Positions 12,101-21,300 are shown, counted from the stretch's first letter. The stretch: 64,000 nucleotides of DNA from Bubalus kerabau (GCF_029407905.1 NC_073624.1:6522501-6586500), one strand, 5' to 3'. A program made the numbers and translations. Notes: generated by a model from the letters alone, not told the origin.

Positions 12101-13851
12101 TGGTGGCTTTTCAGAGGGGAGGGAGTAGGCAGCGGGTGGTAGGCATCAGGCAAGTCCCTCTGTTTGTCCCTCCGGGGTTGAGATCCTGCTGAGCTGCTCG
12201 GCACGGGTCATTTGAGGGCCTAGCATGTGCCCTCAGTCCCTAAGCAGTGTTTGTCCCGACTGACCATTGAAGAACTGCGGAGCAAGGTGAGCTTCAGACC
12301 AGGTTGCTCCTCACGCATCTGCAAAAGGGAGCCACGTTGTTGGGCAGTACAGGTGAGGGGGCAGGGAGCCATGTGCCAGGACCGGCTGGTCCCCATCCCT
12401 GAGCAGCCCCCATCAGCGGGTCAGTCCTGAGGGTCCGTGTGGGACTAGAGTCCTGCCAGCCCCGGGGCGTCAGGTTCTCACCATGGGCACCTGCAGTCAC
12501 TGGGAGGAATAAAAGGCAGCTCTGGGTCTCAGGTGAAACCTGGAGACACAACTGCGCGTGTGCATGTGCAAGACAGGGAGGCAAGCAGGACTTCGAGGAG
12601 GCTGCTGTTTTGAGGATCCTGCATCTGGAACCTCGGCCTGTGTCCTGGCCTTACTGTTTTCTGGCTCATTTCAGTTCAGTTCAGTTGCTCAGTCGTGTCC
12701 GACTCTTTGTGACCCCATGGACTGCAGCACGCCAGGCCTCCCTGTCCATCACCAACTCCTGGAGTTTACTCAAACTCATGTCCATTGAATCAGTGATGCC
12801 ATCCAACCATCTCATCCTCTGTTGTCCCCTTCTCCTCCCGCCTTCAATCTTTCCCAGCATCAGGGTCTTTTCCAGTGAGTCAGTTCTTTGCATCAGGTGG
12901 CCAAAGTACTGGAGTTGCAGCTTTAGCATCAGTCCTTCCAAAGAATATTCAGGACTGATTTCCTTTAGGATGGACTGGTTGGATCTGCTTGCAGTCCAAG
13001 GGACTCTCAAGAGTTTCCTCCAACACCACATTTCAAAAGCATCTAATGCTTATTTGGGACACATTCCTTTGTTCATTATTTATTGAGCAACTACTCTGTG
13101 CTCGGCTGTCTAGGCACTGGGACTACAGCTGTGGACTAGAGATGGCTCCTTGTGGGCCAACGCCCCATGGAGGGAAGAGTCAGGCAGTAGGCACGGGGCT
13201 GGTAGGTAGCAAGAAGAGGGGTGGGGGGTAGGCAGCATCACCCTGACCAGCCTGGCACTGAGCACTGGCTGGGGGGCCTCTGGGACCTGGGGTTAATGTC
13301 CCAGCCCTGTCCATGCCTCACTGTGTGACCTGAGACAATTCTGGGTCCTCTGGGCCTCAGTTTCCACACCTGTAAAATGAGATCAGTAAGCCCCGCCCTG
13401 TCCATTCACGAGGGTCACACAAGAGGCCAGTAGAAGTGAAAGGCTTTGCAAACTGTAAAGTATGGTTAGGGAACCTTGACAGGCTTGCATTTGTGATCCA
13501 GGTGAGCCAGGCATGGGGGCAGGGGATCAGGGCCAAGGTCTGCTCCATTCTTCCGTGTTTGTTGAAAGAAAGGAGGAATTCACAGGCACAGCAGCTTCGT
13601 CACGGAGGACGGGGCGGTGGGCAGTTGGTGGTCAGTCACACGGCCACCCTCAGGCTCACCTAGTCTCCCGTCCTGCAGCCTGGGACTACAGCCAGGGCTT
13701 CGTGAACGAGGAGATGATCCGGGACCACCTGCCACCCCCAGAGGAGGAACCGCTGGTGCTGATGTGTGGACCCCCACCCATGATCCAGTATGCCTGCCTG
13801 CCCAACCTGGACCGCGTGGGCCATCCCAAGGAGCGCTGCTTCGCCTTCTGA
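3029..13851 (+). CDS. CYB5R3: NADH-cytochrome b5 reductase 3 (CYB5R3), exons 3-9, 5' partial
   Basis: FAD enzyme that passes electrons from NADH to cytochrome b5. The membrane form (ER, outer mitochondrial membrane) serves fatty-acid desaturation and sterol synthesis; the soluble red-cell form reduces methaemoglobin. Coding segments: 3029-3101, 3465-3571, 5711-5840, 6291-6374, 6577-6662, 10081-10180 and 13679-13851. They sum to 753 nt, exactly residues 52-301 plus stop of the 301-aa family protein, in unbroken frame with GT-AG introns. Visible motifs: FAD-binding RPYT (R92, Y94, T95), the GGKMS phosphate loop (S128), the NADH-site glycine loop GGTGITPM (180-187) and CGPPPM with C274. Exons 1-2, with the N-terminal anchor, are outside the window. 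No inactivating change is seen, so the gene looks functional. Family assignment is certain. Numbering assumes the missing N-terminus has the usual 51 residues. Confidence 0.98.
3102..3464 (+). other. CYB5R3: CYB5R3 intron 3
   Basis: Short GC-rich intron of 363 nt. No repeat or extra exon was recognised. Confidence 0.9.
3465..3571 (+). CDS. CYB5R3: CYB5R3 coding exon 4
   Basis: Encodes residues 76-111. It includes the flavin-contacting RPYTPVSS segment (92-99) and ends at K111 in phase 0. Confidence 0.97.
3572..5710 (+). other. CYB5R3: CYB5R3 intron 4
   Basis: A GC-rich intron of 2.1 kb. An A-rich patch at about 4020-4190 looks like an old repeat remnant of unclear family. No exon-like segment with splice sites was found. 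Confidence 0.8.
5711..5840 (+). CDS. CYB5R3: CYB5R3 coding exon 5
   Basis: Encodes residues 112-154 and the first base of G155. It contains the GGKMS loop that binds the FAD pyrophosphate. Confidence 0.97.
5841..6290 (+). other. CYB5R3: CYB5R3 intron 5
   Basis: A 450-nt GC-rich intron. Nothing beyond the splice signals was recognised. Confidence 0.9.
6291..6374 (+). CDS. CYB5R3: CYB5R3 coding exon 6
   Basis: Encodes residues 155-183, ending in the first base of G183. It holds the start of the NADH-binding domain (MIAGGTG). The donor is gtatgt. Confidence 0.97.
6577..6662 (+). CDS. CYB5R3: CYB5R3 coding exon 7
   Basis: Encodes residues 183-211 and completes the GTGITPM nucleotide loop. Ends in phase 0 at Q211. 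Confidence 0.97.
7110..7240 (+). repeat. MIR-like SINE fragment
   Basis: It has the MIR core pattern 'tgtgtggccttggacaagtcattctccctctctgggc' in diverged form, followed by 'tgaggaatga'. Judged by eye. Confidence 0.55.
9001..9046 (+). repeat. BovB LINE 3' tail
   Basis: Only the last part of the element remains: 'cgcaaagagtcggacacaac', then the short tail repeat of aactg units. Confidence 0.8.
9425..9480. repeat. 28-bp tandem duplication
   Basis: Two perfect head-to-tail copies (9425-9452 and 9453-9480) of a unit beginning agggtggtcagag. A third, partly matching 'aggatgttcagagg' follows. Confidence 0.9.
10081..10180 (+). CDS. CYB5R3: CYB5R3 coding exon 8
   Basis: Encodes residues 212-244 ([14 protein letters not shown]...) and the first base of A245. 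Lies in the NADH domain. Donor gtgagt. Confidence 0.97.
10711..10850 (+). repeat. Bov-tA / BovB-type 3' fragment
   Basis: It starts at 'ggagaagggcatggcaaccc', lacking the tRNA-like head, and continues to 'acacgactgaagcgacttagc'. A short duplicated 'gcatgcat' run follows. Confidence 0.85.
12671..13049 (-). repeat. BovB LINE, 3' end
   Basis: Antisense copy beginning with the tail 'tcagttcagttcagt' and running into the C-terminal reverse-transcriptase region. It parallels the copies at 23085 and 55818. It is 5'-truncated at about 13049. Confidence 0.9.
13270..13440 (+). repeat. MIR SINE fragment
   Basis: It carries the core 'gggcctcagtttccacacct' followed by 'gtaaaatgagatcag', a diagnostic MIR arrangement. 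Confidence 0.7.
13679..13851 (+). CDS. CYB5R3: CYB5R3 coding exon 9 with stop
   Basis: Encodes residues 245-301. It holds CGPPPM with C274, the NADH-site cysteine, and the C-terminal aromatic F301. TGA stop at 13849-13851. Confidence 0.98.
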
Positions 13852-14806
13852 TGGACGGGCCCTGCTGCCCGCTCTCACTGTGCCCTGGCCGCAACCACCC
13901 CTCCTGCCGCTGTTCATTAACACCACCCACCCCGCGTCTCCAGCTGCGGCCGGGTTCAGCCTGGCCTGCCCGTGCCTGGGAGGTCACCCCGCTGGGCTGG
14001 CCCCTGAGGGGCCCCTTTGGGAGCAGGTGTCTGTCACAGGTGGACTGCTGTTGGCCACCTTTAAGACAGATTCCTGTCTAGGCCTCGCCGGAGATGTTCC
14101 TTCCCTCTCCGCTCCCTCCAGCATACACACTACTGGGTGGAGGCTGCCAGCACCATGCTCCCCAACCTCCCCAGAGCATCCCACACCCTGGAAATAAGCA
14201 GAAATGTACAGGCAACCCTTAGCTGCAGGCCGCAGGCCCTCACCCCAGCTGCAGACCCTCGCCTGCCGCCCCTGCCTGCTTCAGGGCCACGGCCAGGCTT
14301 CCACAGCTGACACTACATGCTAGCTGACACCAGTAAGTCCCCATGGCAGGGGCTGCTGGGGTGAGAGGTTGGCCAAACCACCCAGTGCCCAGCAGGTCCG
14401 GTTAGCAGGGAGGTGGGCTTGTCCCTGGGGCTGGTGTGGGAGGAGGGGGCTGGCCGAGGGCCCTTCCGGCTGGCACATGGGCCCTCCCAAAGCTTCAGCA
14501 AAAACACCCAAACATTCGGGCAGCTTTGGAAGTTCCAAGCAGTCCACCTCCCATCGACTGCCTTAGCGTCCCAGGCAGCCAGCCCTGATGGCAGAGCTGA
14601 GATGGTGTGCGTTTATTCATCCGTCCCAGAGCACCCGTGCTGCCCCTGCCCCAGGTCAGGGAGACTTCGAGCAGAACCCCTTGTCGGAAGAACATTCACA
14701 GTGGCCTCGACGTTGCCTTAGACACAGCGTGTTAGCCTCTTGCATATCGGCTTTTTCAGTCATTTATGAGCAAACGTAACATTGAAGTAAAACTTTGCTA
14801 GTTTGA
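13852..14806 (+). other. CYB5R3: CYB5R3 3' UTR
   Basis: Non-coding GC-rich sequence follows the stop for about 950 nt, close to the length expected for this mRNA. The end is placed just past the AGTAAA at 14786-14791, because no AATAAA occurs before the SINE cluster at 14924. The exact cleavage site is inferred. Confidence 0.65.
14786..14791 (+). terminator. CYB5R3: CYB5R3 candidate poly(A) signal (AGTAAA)
   Basis: A variant hexamer, AGTAAA, inside 'attgaagtaaaac', about 935 nt after the stop codon. No canonical AATAAA lies between the stop and here. An upstream near-match 'gaaataagcag' at about 14190 is weaker. Confidence 0.55.
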
Positions 14807-14923
14807 ACCCTTTTGGAACTCCTGGAGGCTCTGTGACCTACGTTGTTGGGGCAGGAGGGGGAAAGGGGCTGTGCAAGACCTGGCATTTATTTCTGAGGTT
14901 TGTTTGTGTTTGTAGTAGAACTT

Positions 14924-15050
14924 TGGGGAACTCCTTGGCTGTTCTTCCACTCCATGCTTCCACTGCAGGGGGCACAGGTTCTGTTCCTGGTCAGGGAACT
15001 AAGATCCCATGGGTTCTGCAGCAGGGCCAAAAAAAAAAAAAAAAAAAAAA
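14924..15050 (+). repeat. CHR-type SINE with poly(A)
   Basis: Sense copy: 'ggggaactccttggctg' head, 'ggtcagggaactaagatccc', and a 22-nt poly(A) tail at about 15029-15050. Confidence 0.85.
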
Positions 15051-15715
15051 AGAAAATTTGTGGAGAGTAGAGAAAAATATACACAGTAAAAGAAATAGTC
15101 ACAGAAAAAAATATATATGCAGTAAAAATAAAAACTATACCCAGGAAAATAGTGGACATCCAGAGGCAAACACTTATAATTGAGATAAAACCACACGGTC
15201 CACTGTGCGGCCGCTGCTCGCCCTAATGGCAGGTATGCTTTCCCTCTGGTCAGAAACGCGCCATAAGCCTGATGGATCATGGCTTTTTATGTAGCAGATC
15301 CCTGCTGTTGGACAGTTAGGCTGTTTCCAGTTTGTGGATTTTGTAAATCACTGGCTATCTTCAGCCTCCTCTCTGGTGGTTTCTTTTAGAATAGATTCCT
15401 GGAAAACAGTGTGGACCCTGGCAGTTAAGCATCCCTCACACCCAGTCTTGCACAGATCATCTCCGCCGTGTCAGAAGGTGTGCCCAGTCCTACCTTCAGA
15501 CAACCCCATATGACCCCAGTCTTTTCCATTGTACGCTCCTCTGGACACCCTGAAAGAAGTAGGAAGAAGTTAGTAGCCCCCCTCTCCCACAGAGAGACTG
15601 AGGCTGAGGGCAGTGAGTGGTTTTCAGGGTTGGGGGTGGGGTGCCCCAAGGTGAGGCAGGTGTCACCTTGTCCTGTGGAGGCTACAGGTAGAGAAGGGAG
15701 TTCCTTCATTCAGGG

Positions 15716-15905
15716 TCCAGGTAAAGAATCTGCCTGCAATGCAGGAGACCTGGGTTTGATCCCTGGGTCAAGAAGATCCCCTGGAGAAGGGCATGGCAAC
15801 TCACTCCACTGTTCTTGCCTGGAGAATCCCATGGACAGAGGAGAGTGGTGGGCTACAGTCCATGGGGTTGCAAAGAGTCCAACCCGACTCAGCAACTTCC
15901 ACTTC
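15716..15905 (+). repeat. Bov-tA SINE (head slightly truncated)
   Basis: Starts 'gggtccaggtaaagaatctg' and ends in the 'cgactcagcaacttccactt' tail. A second copy follows directly. Confidence 0.9.
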
Positions 15906-16105
15906 AGGTGGCTCAGAGGTTAAAGGGTCTGCCTCCAATGCAGGAGACCCGGGTTCGATCCCTGGGTCGGGAAGATTCCCTGGAGAGGAAAGGGCAACCC
16001 ACTCCAGTATTCTTGCCTGGAGAATCTCATGGACGGAGGAGCCTGGTAGGCTACAGTCCACGGGGTCACTAAGAGTCGGACACGACTGAGCGACTTCACT
16101 TTCAC
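15906..16105 (+). repeat. Bov-tA SINE (tandem neighbour)
   Basis: Full-length sense copy starting 'caggtggctcagaggttaaa' and ending 'cgactgagcgacttcac'. It abuts the previous element, so one probably inserted into the tail of the other. Confidence 0.92.
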
Positions 16106-16221
16106 TTACTCTCCTGAAGTGAATTCACAGGTGATAGATATCACCTACCCATACAGAATTTTTAAGAAGTCAACGCAAAGCTCCAACTATATTATAAAAG
16201 CAAAAAAAAAAAGGGGGGGGG

Positions 16222-16333
16222 GGGCGATCCAGTAGGTTAAGACTTAGTGCTTTCACTGCAGCGGGTAGAGTTTCATCTCTGGTCGGGGAACAAAGATCTC
16301 ACATGCCGTTGGGCCATAAAAAAAAAAAAAGGA
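16222..16333 (+). repeat. CHR-type SINE with poly(A)
   Basis: It follows an A-run/G-run at about 16202-16224 and carries 'gttaagacttagtgctttca', 'ggtcggggaacaaagatctc' and a poly(A) tail. Confidence 0.8.
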
Positions 16334-17107
16334 ATGTATAAAGTGATGCACATTTCAGCATGTCAGTGCTGGGCACAGGCCCCGGAGGAAGCACCCGCCT
16401 GTGCCCAGACACACTCCGCCCGGTGCAGTCTCGCCTCCCGGGCTCTGCCTCCCCGGTGCGGTTCTCCCAGGCCCGGGCACAATCCTTGCTTCGTCTCCAA
16501 GGAAGGCAGAACCCAGTACCTTTGGCTACAGCGCAGCTGCACTGCTGGCAATCCATGTGTGTTCTCATCGGGCAAAAAGTCCTGTGTGTTCGTACAAGAA
16601 ACGGAGTGAAACCCATGTCCAGAGATTCGTAACCCGCACCTCCAGCCCCGGGACGTCTCGGGCGTAGAAGGCCCGCGGGACGCCCCACCCCGTGCACCCT
16701 TCACGTGGCCGGATCCCCGCCGCCCGGGCCGCCAAGTGCGACCCCAGAGTTACGAAATCTTCCTGGTGGAGGGCCATCCCGCTCACTGTCAGATATGGTA
16801 TCAGTTAAGGACCCTACTCTAGTGGTAGTTTAGGGGGCCGGCACCCAGTCTCGGCAGTGCAGAGGCGACCTGGATTTTCCCCCTCCGTCTGGAGCCCAAT
16901 CTCAGACCCCCTCCGGCTTCAGCAGCTCGTTTTTCCACAGACCTTCCGACGCCGGATTTTTTTTTATTGTGTTGTGCGGCTCTGTCAAGAGTAACTAACT
17001 CCACTCGCGGGACTTAGAAAAGAATAACAGTAGTGACTCATAGGGCACTTAGTCCGTGCCTGGCACTGTGCTCAAGGCATTGCCTGTATTTTCCATTGAT
17101 TGTGTGT

Positions 17108-17311
17108 GTTAATGTCTCAGTCGTGTCCGACTCGGCGACTCCATGGACTGAGGCCCACCAGCTCCTCTGTCCTTGGGACTCTCCGGGCAAGAATACTGGA
17201 GTGGGTTGCCATGCCCTCCCCCTCCTCCAGGGGAGCTTCCCAACCCAGAGACTGAACCCGCGTCTCCGGCATTATACGCAGATTCTTTACCATCTGAACC
17301 ACAAGGAACCC
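17108..17311 (-). repeat. Bov-tA SINE
   Basis: Antisense copy from 'ttaatgtctcagtcgtgtcc' to 'ttaccatctgaaccacaagg'. Confidence 0.9.
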
Positions 17312-17725
17312 GGGTTTCATTAACTCCTCAGATACGATTGACTACCCATCTCATGCCAGGGTCAGTGCAGGCGGTTCAACAAAAATGCGATTCCACGTGT
17401 TGCACACTTAGATCGCAAAAAGCCTGTGCTGTATGCCCCACTTTCACCGTACAGACCAGGAAAACACAAGCACACATATACACAGGAAAGAAAAACGGCT
17501 GGCTTTGGAGATTATACAGCCTGGAAACACGACACGTGACAGCGGGAACTGCTTGACCCGTGTGCCACATTCAAACACAAACAGCTAACATTAAAAATAC
17601 TCCCCGTTTACACCATACTCTTTAAAAAACAGCAACAAATAGTTCACAGCAAACTTAATCCGAAACAATCATACTATCAATGATTATTTTCTACTTTAAC
17701 CTCGTACATACACACCCTAAGTCGG

Positions 17726-17739
17726 TCTACTTTTTAAAG
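17726..17739 (-). terminator. RNU12: snRNA 3' box of the U12 gene
   Basis: On the minus strand it reads CTTTAAAAAGTAGA, starting 12 nt beyond the last U12 base. It fits the snRNA 3'-end processing consensus GTTT-N0-3-AAARNNAGA at all but the first base. Position and match both support Integrator-type 3' formation. Confidence 0.8.
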
Positions 17740-17750
17740 TATAAGGGGGA

Positions 17751-17900
17751 CGGGCAGATCGCAACTCCCAGGCATCCCGCAAAGTAGGCGGGTCACCTTA
17801 GGGGCAACCTTTACCCGCTCAAAAATTCGTCTCACATTAGCAGTGAGGATTCGGGCGTCACCCCGAATCGTTATTTTCCTTACTCATAAGTTTAAGGCAT
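17751..17900 (-). ncRNA. RNU12: U12 small nuclear RNA
   Basis: Complete 150-nt U12 snRNA, transcribed right to left with its 5' end (AUGCCUUAAACUU) at 17900 and its 3' end (GAUCUGCCCG) at 17751. U12 pairs with the branch site of U12-type introns in the minor spliceosome. Visible parts: the branch-site pairing segment AGUAAGGA (nt 17-24, 17884-17877), stem-loop II as a perfect 8-bp inverted repeat (17848-17869), the Sm site AAUUUUUG (nt 74-81) and the long 3' stem-loop. The length equals human U12. Compared with the human RNA as I recall it, I see three differences: C95U, U100C and C101U. They turn one stem C-G pair into a U-G wobble and change two loop bases. The base altered in human RNU12 ataxia (C84) is intact. 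Flanking PSE and 3' box indicate the real gene rather than a dispersed pseudogene. The gene sits between CYB5R3 and POLDIP3, as in human. Confidence 0.97.
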
Positions 17901-17941
17901 AAAGACGTACCTGGCTTACTTCCTAGGTAATGAATCCCATT

Positions 17942-17961
17942 CTCATTAGCAATACGGTGAG
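17942..17961 (-). promoter_or_regulatory. RNU12: U12 proximal sequence element (PSE)
   Basis: Minus-strand CTCACCGTATTGCTAATGAG lies at -61 to -42 from the U12 start, the usual SNAPc-binding position. It shares the YTCACCNT core. No TATA box follows it, as expected for an RNA polymerase II snRNA gene. Confidence 0.8.
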
Positions 17962-18089
17962 TACAAAAGTGGAACGTTAAAGCCCGTACTTTGTTCGTTG
18001 AAGGTTGCCTTATTCATTTCATTGTTTTATGTCGCTTTTCATTTTACTATTTTTTAGTTGCGAGAGAGGGGGAAAGGTAGGGCCACAAT

Positions 18090-18097
18090 ATGCAGAT
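18090..18097. promoter_or_regulatory. RNU12: Candidate octamer in the U12 distal element
   Basis: ATGCAGAT matches the Oct-1 octamer ATGCAAAT at 7 of 8 bases and lies about 190 bp upstream of the U12 start, near where snRNA distal elements sit. It also falls upstream of POLDIP3, so it could serve both genes. The function is inferred. Confidence 0.45.
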
Positions 18098-18109
18098 AAG
18101 CAACCGGCT

Positions 18110-18282
18110 CGCAAAGGTTCACGGGGAGAGCCCCGCCCCTTCCGGTTCCTTTCTCAGTCTGAACTGTCGCGAGAGTTCATCCGCCGAACGCCGGAAGCCG
18201 CTAGTCGCTCCACAGCGACCTTAGGGGCGGGCTCGAAGGCTGAGGGAACCTAAGCTGCTCTCGGCTCGTTCGGCGCTGCAAG
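18110..18282 (+). promoter_or_regulatory. POLDIP3: POLDIP3 core promoter and 5' UTR
   Basis: TATA-less, CpG-rich sequence. It contains a GC box (ccccgcccc, about 18131), ETS-type CTTCCGG/CCGGAAG sites (about 18139 and 18192) and TCGCGAGA (18167-18174), a half of the TCTCGCGAGA housekeeping-promoter motif. The transcription start is probably between about 18165 and 18250; the exact base cannot be read from sequence. Confidence 0.7.
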
Positions 18283-18341
18283 ATGGCCGACATCTCTCTG
18301 GACGAGCTCATCCGAAAGCGAGGAGCTGCAGCGAAGGGGCG
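18283..18341 (+). CDS. POLDIP3: POLDIP3 coding exon 1
   Basis: Encodes residues 1-19 (MADISLDELIRKRG...) and two bases of R20. The ATG is embedded in CAAGATGGCCG, which resembles a YY1 site. The donor is gtgagt. Confidence 0.97.
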
Positions 18342-21300
18342 GTGAGTGGCCTTTTCTCCCTTCGGGTTTCAGGGCCCTCGTCCTAGCGGGGCTTGGGGCG
18401 GAGAGGGGAGCGGCCCGGGAGCGACGCGGAGGGCCAGTCTGCGCCCGCCCCCTCCCTCAGCCGCGCTCCTCATTGGCCCGGCCGCCGCCGCCGCCGCGGG
18501 CCGGGTCACCCGGCCGCCCACTGGCTGTGGGCGCCGTCGCTCCGGCTGGCCGGAGGAGGCTGGTGCGGCTGGCGCCGAGGAAGGGGCAGGCCTGCTGGGC
18601 TGGTGCGAGCGGCCCGCCGGGGGCGGAGCTGCGGCCGCGGGCGGGACTCGCTGCCCCGCGGCCGGCCTGGCGTCCGGAGGGTCTCCCCGGCGCAGCCCCT
18701 CCTCCTCTGAGGAGACGGGCGCGGCGCCGACGTCTCAGCGCGGCCTGCGAGTTAGGACGCCTGGAGTTTCTCGGGGAAGGACTTGCTCAGACTCTCCGGG
18801 TCTGTTCCTGCCGAAACCGCGACCCAAAGTCAGACATTTAAAATGTCCCAGTCCTGCGCCCGGTTCCCCGCTCTTCACACTCGCGGCCCTTTGTGAGGCG
18901 TTTCAGGCTCTCGGGGGCGCTTTGCCGCCGGCGCGCGGTCCTGTCAGCCAGCTATTAATGTTTTCCAAATGCGGGGCTTGAGGTGGAATTTGCCCGCGGC
19001 CGAGGAGAGCTCAGAGCGGGGCCGGGCGCGCTCAGAGTTGGCCTCAGGCTTGGGCGAGACGGACTGGCGGCACGGGGCGGCAGGCCGGCCGTTTCTTGAT
19101 GACTCGCGGAGAACCCCTGTTCTGTGTCGGGTGAAGAGTCGCGGAGCTGGTTTGCCGTTCCGTGACCCAAACTCCCTCTGGACCCTCAAAATACTGGTAG
19201 TCGTTTCCAGACTCGATAGGGGCTCCAGTTCAGCTGTGTGAAAGAGATGGGAAACCTGGGCCAGTGGTTTTCTAGCACACGTTAGATTAGTTCAGATGTC
19301 CTTGTGGAGAAGCCAGGCTGTAAAGAAGGATGTTGTTTTCTCCCGCAGTCGTTCACTCGGCAGATGTTTATTAATACTGCCTGTGTGGTGGCTGGAAGAT
19401 GGATTATGAAGAAAAGTATCCCTCACCCTCAACCTGTACACACAGATCCGCCACAACTGCTCCCGCCCCCGCCTCATCCCCAGCCAGCCCTTCACGAGGT
19501 TTCTGGTTCATAATAGGCATGCAGCGTTAATTTTCTCTATCCTTGTTGTGGTTGTGTTGTGTGCTCAGTCGTGTGCGATTCTTGGCGACCCCACAGGACT
19601 GTAGCCTGCCAGGCTCCTCTGGTCCATGGGATTTTCCAGGCAAGAATATTGGAGTGTGTTACTACTTCCTCCTCCAGGGGTTCTTCCCCACCCAGGGATC
19701 GAACTCGCATTTCTTGTGGCTTCTGCATCAGCCAGCAGGTTCTTTACCACTGCGCCACCTGGGAAGCCCTCTTTTAGGTCTACCCTCTAGTAACTGGCGG
19801 GGAATTGGTACTGGGTCCTCTGGTCACGTCTGAGCCCATCCAGGTTTCACAGGTTTGCTGAACAGTTGCTGGGGGAGCCAGCTTCCCAGGACCTGGGCTT
19901 CCTGCAGGCGCTCCCTTAGTTCCCGACTGCAGGCAGTGTGTACCTGCGGTTGATGTTGATGTGTGCAGTGTCTTGTGTTGGCCCTTGGATGGGACTGCAG
20001 GGAAGGGAGGATGTGTGGATCCACCACAAGAGCAGAGACTGCAGCCAGGCAGACCTGGTCCCTTGGCAGGCCCCATTGTGGGGTTCTGTGCTTCTGTGTC
20101 CTGATGACCTCTGATTTAGGCAGTTTGCTCGTTTGTAATAATGGTTCCAGGTAGGTGGTTGAGAAGATTAAATATGAGGATGTAAGAGTGTATGTTTTAA
20201 ACTTTGTACCAGATAGTAAGTGTTCAGTAGATGGCTTTAAAGAAGTAGAAGCCCAAATCCCTCCTTTAGGGGACATAATAAGTAAGCATTGGGGTCCTAG
20301 AGTCAGACTGCCAAGTTTCAATGCCACTTGCCATATGAAAGTTACTTAACCATGCCATGCCTCTCTTTTTTATCTGTAAAACATGGGTGATATTTACTGG
20401 GTATTGTCAGGACTAAGTGAATTAATGTATCTAAATTACCTCAGAAAGCATCTAGTGGGTACTAAGTGCCCAGTAGATGTTAGCTCTCATCATTATTGTT
20501 AATGAAGGCTTTTAAGGAAAGAAGTAATATCCAGTCTTCAGTGTGAGAATATTGTGTTGCTATTTGGTAAAAATTGAATTGGGGGAAATGCAGGCAAAGA
20601 GACAGTGTGAAAGAAACTGGACCACATGCTGGGTTTGGATTAAACCTACTGGAAACTCCATTTTGCTTGCACAGCCAACAGAGAAAAACTAGATCGGGGG
20701 TGAGGGGGTTAGGGTTCTTGTCAAGAACTGTGAAAGGTCTGAAAAGATGGTATTTCCTACAATAAATAAATGCTGTTCTACTTGCTTCTTAGAAGAAATC
20801 TCTTTACTGGCACCTTGGTGTAGTATAGGGATGTCACAGAGACAACTTTGTGCTTAATAATTTAGGAAGAGCCTATGACTATCTCAGAAAACTTCTTTTC
20901 TTAAAGGAAATAGCAAAGGACTGAGCCTCTGCAAGTGTAAATAACCCCTTCTCAAAAGTCGTGGAATGTGCTTTGTTCTTCAGAACAGCTATTCTGTTTT
21001 GTGTTCATTGTACTGTGTAAGTCAAGAAAGGTGTCATTACCATCATTATTATTTGGCCCTCAATTAATCATCAGAAAGTTCTTTGATTAATATGAGATTC
21101 AAGAAAGTGGGGAATTATTTTATGATACTTCATCCAGGCTGTGGTGAGGTGCTGTCCTTCCCCCAACACAGCATGTCTCTAGTGGTTTCAGTTGTTCAAG
21201 ACCCATAGATGAGTCTCCTCAGGGTAGCACTGGGCACCAGCTGCAGTGTGGGCCTGCCTCTCTTGTCAGTTTCTTCCTTTGGATGTAATTGGTTAGTCAA

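Larger units (their letters stand above)
10181..13678 (+). other. CYB5R3: CYB5R3 intron 8
   Basis: A 3.5-kb intron with a MIR-like piece (about 10320-10400), a Bov-tA-type fragment (10711-10850), a BovB 3' end (12671-13049) and a second MIR-like piece (about 13270-13440). No extra exon is supported. Confidence 0.8.
14807..17725. other. CYB5R3-U12 intergenic region
   Basis: It is dominated by SINEs: CHR at 14924 and 16222, Bov-tA at 15716, 15906 and 17108. Between them, 16375-16780 is a CpG-rich unique patch with no recognised gene. The sequence at 17313-17725 shows no recognised feature until the U12 3' box. Confidence 0.7.
18110..19190. other. POLDIP3: CpG island at the POLDIP3 5' end
   Basis: Dense CpG and very high GC from just upstream of the ATG through the first 850 nt of intron 1, with runs such as gccgccgccgccgcgg. 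CpG density drops sharply past about 19190. Long open frames here reflect GC content rather than genes. Confidence 0.85.

Noticed and set aside
15716..16105. Repeated blocks at regular spacing, considered as a CRISPR-like or tandem array
   Set aside because: They are two abutting Bov-tA SINEs. No spacer-repeat structure exists, and the genome is eukaryotic.
17762..17780. ZNF143-like 'actcccaggcatccc' upstream of POLDIP3
   Set aside because: It lies inside the U12 transcript and is required by U12 structure, so motif resemblance alone is not evidence of a promoter element.
17848..17869. Lone perfect 8-bp inverted repeat, first considered as a regulatory hairpin or microRNA precursor
   Set aside because: It is stem-loop II of the U12 snRNA.
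18346..18981. 211-codon open frame (+) in the POLDIP3 CpG island
   Set aside because: It is an open frame due to GC-rich composition across the exon 1 donor and intron 1, with no family resemblance.
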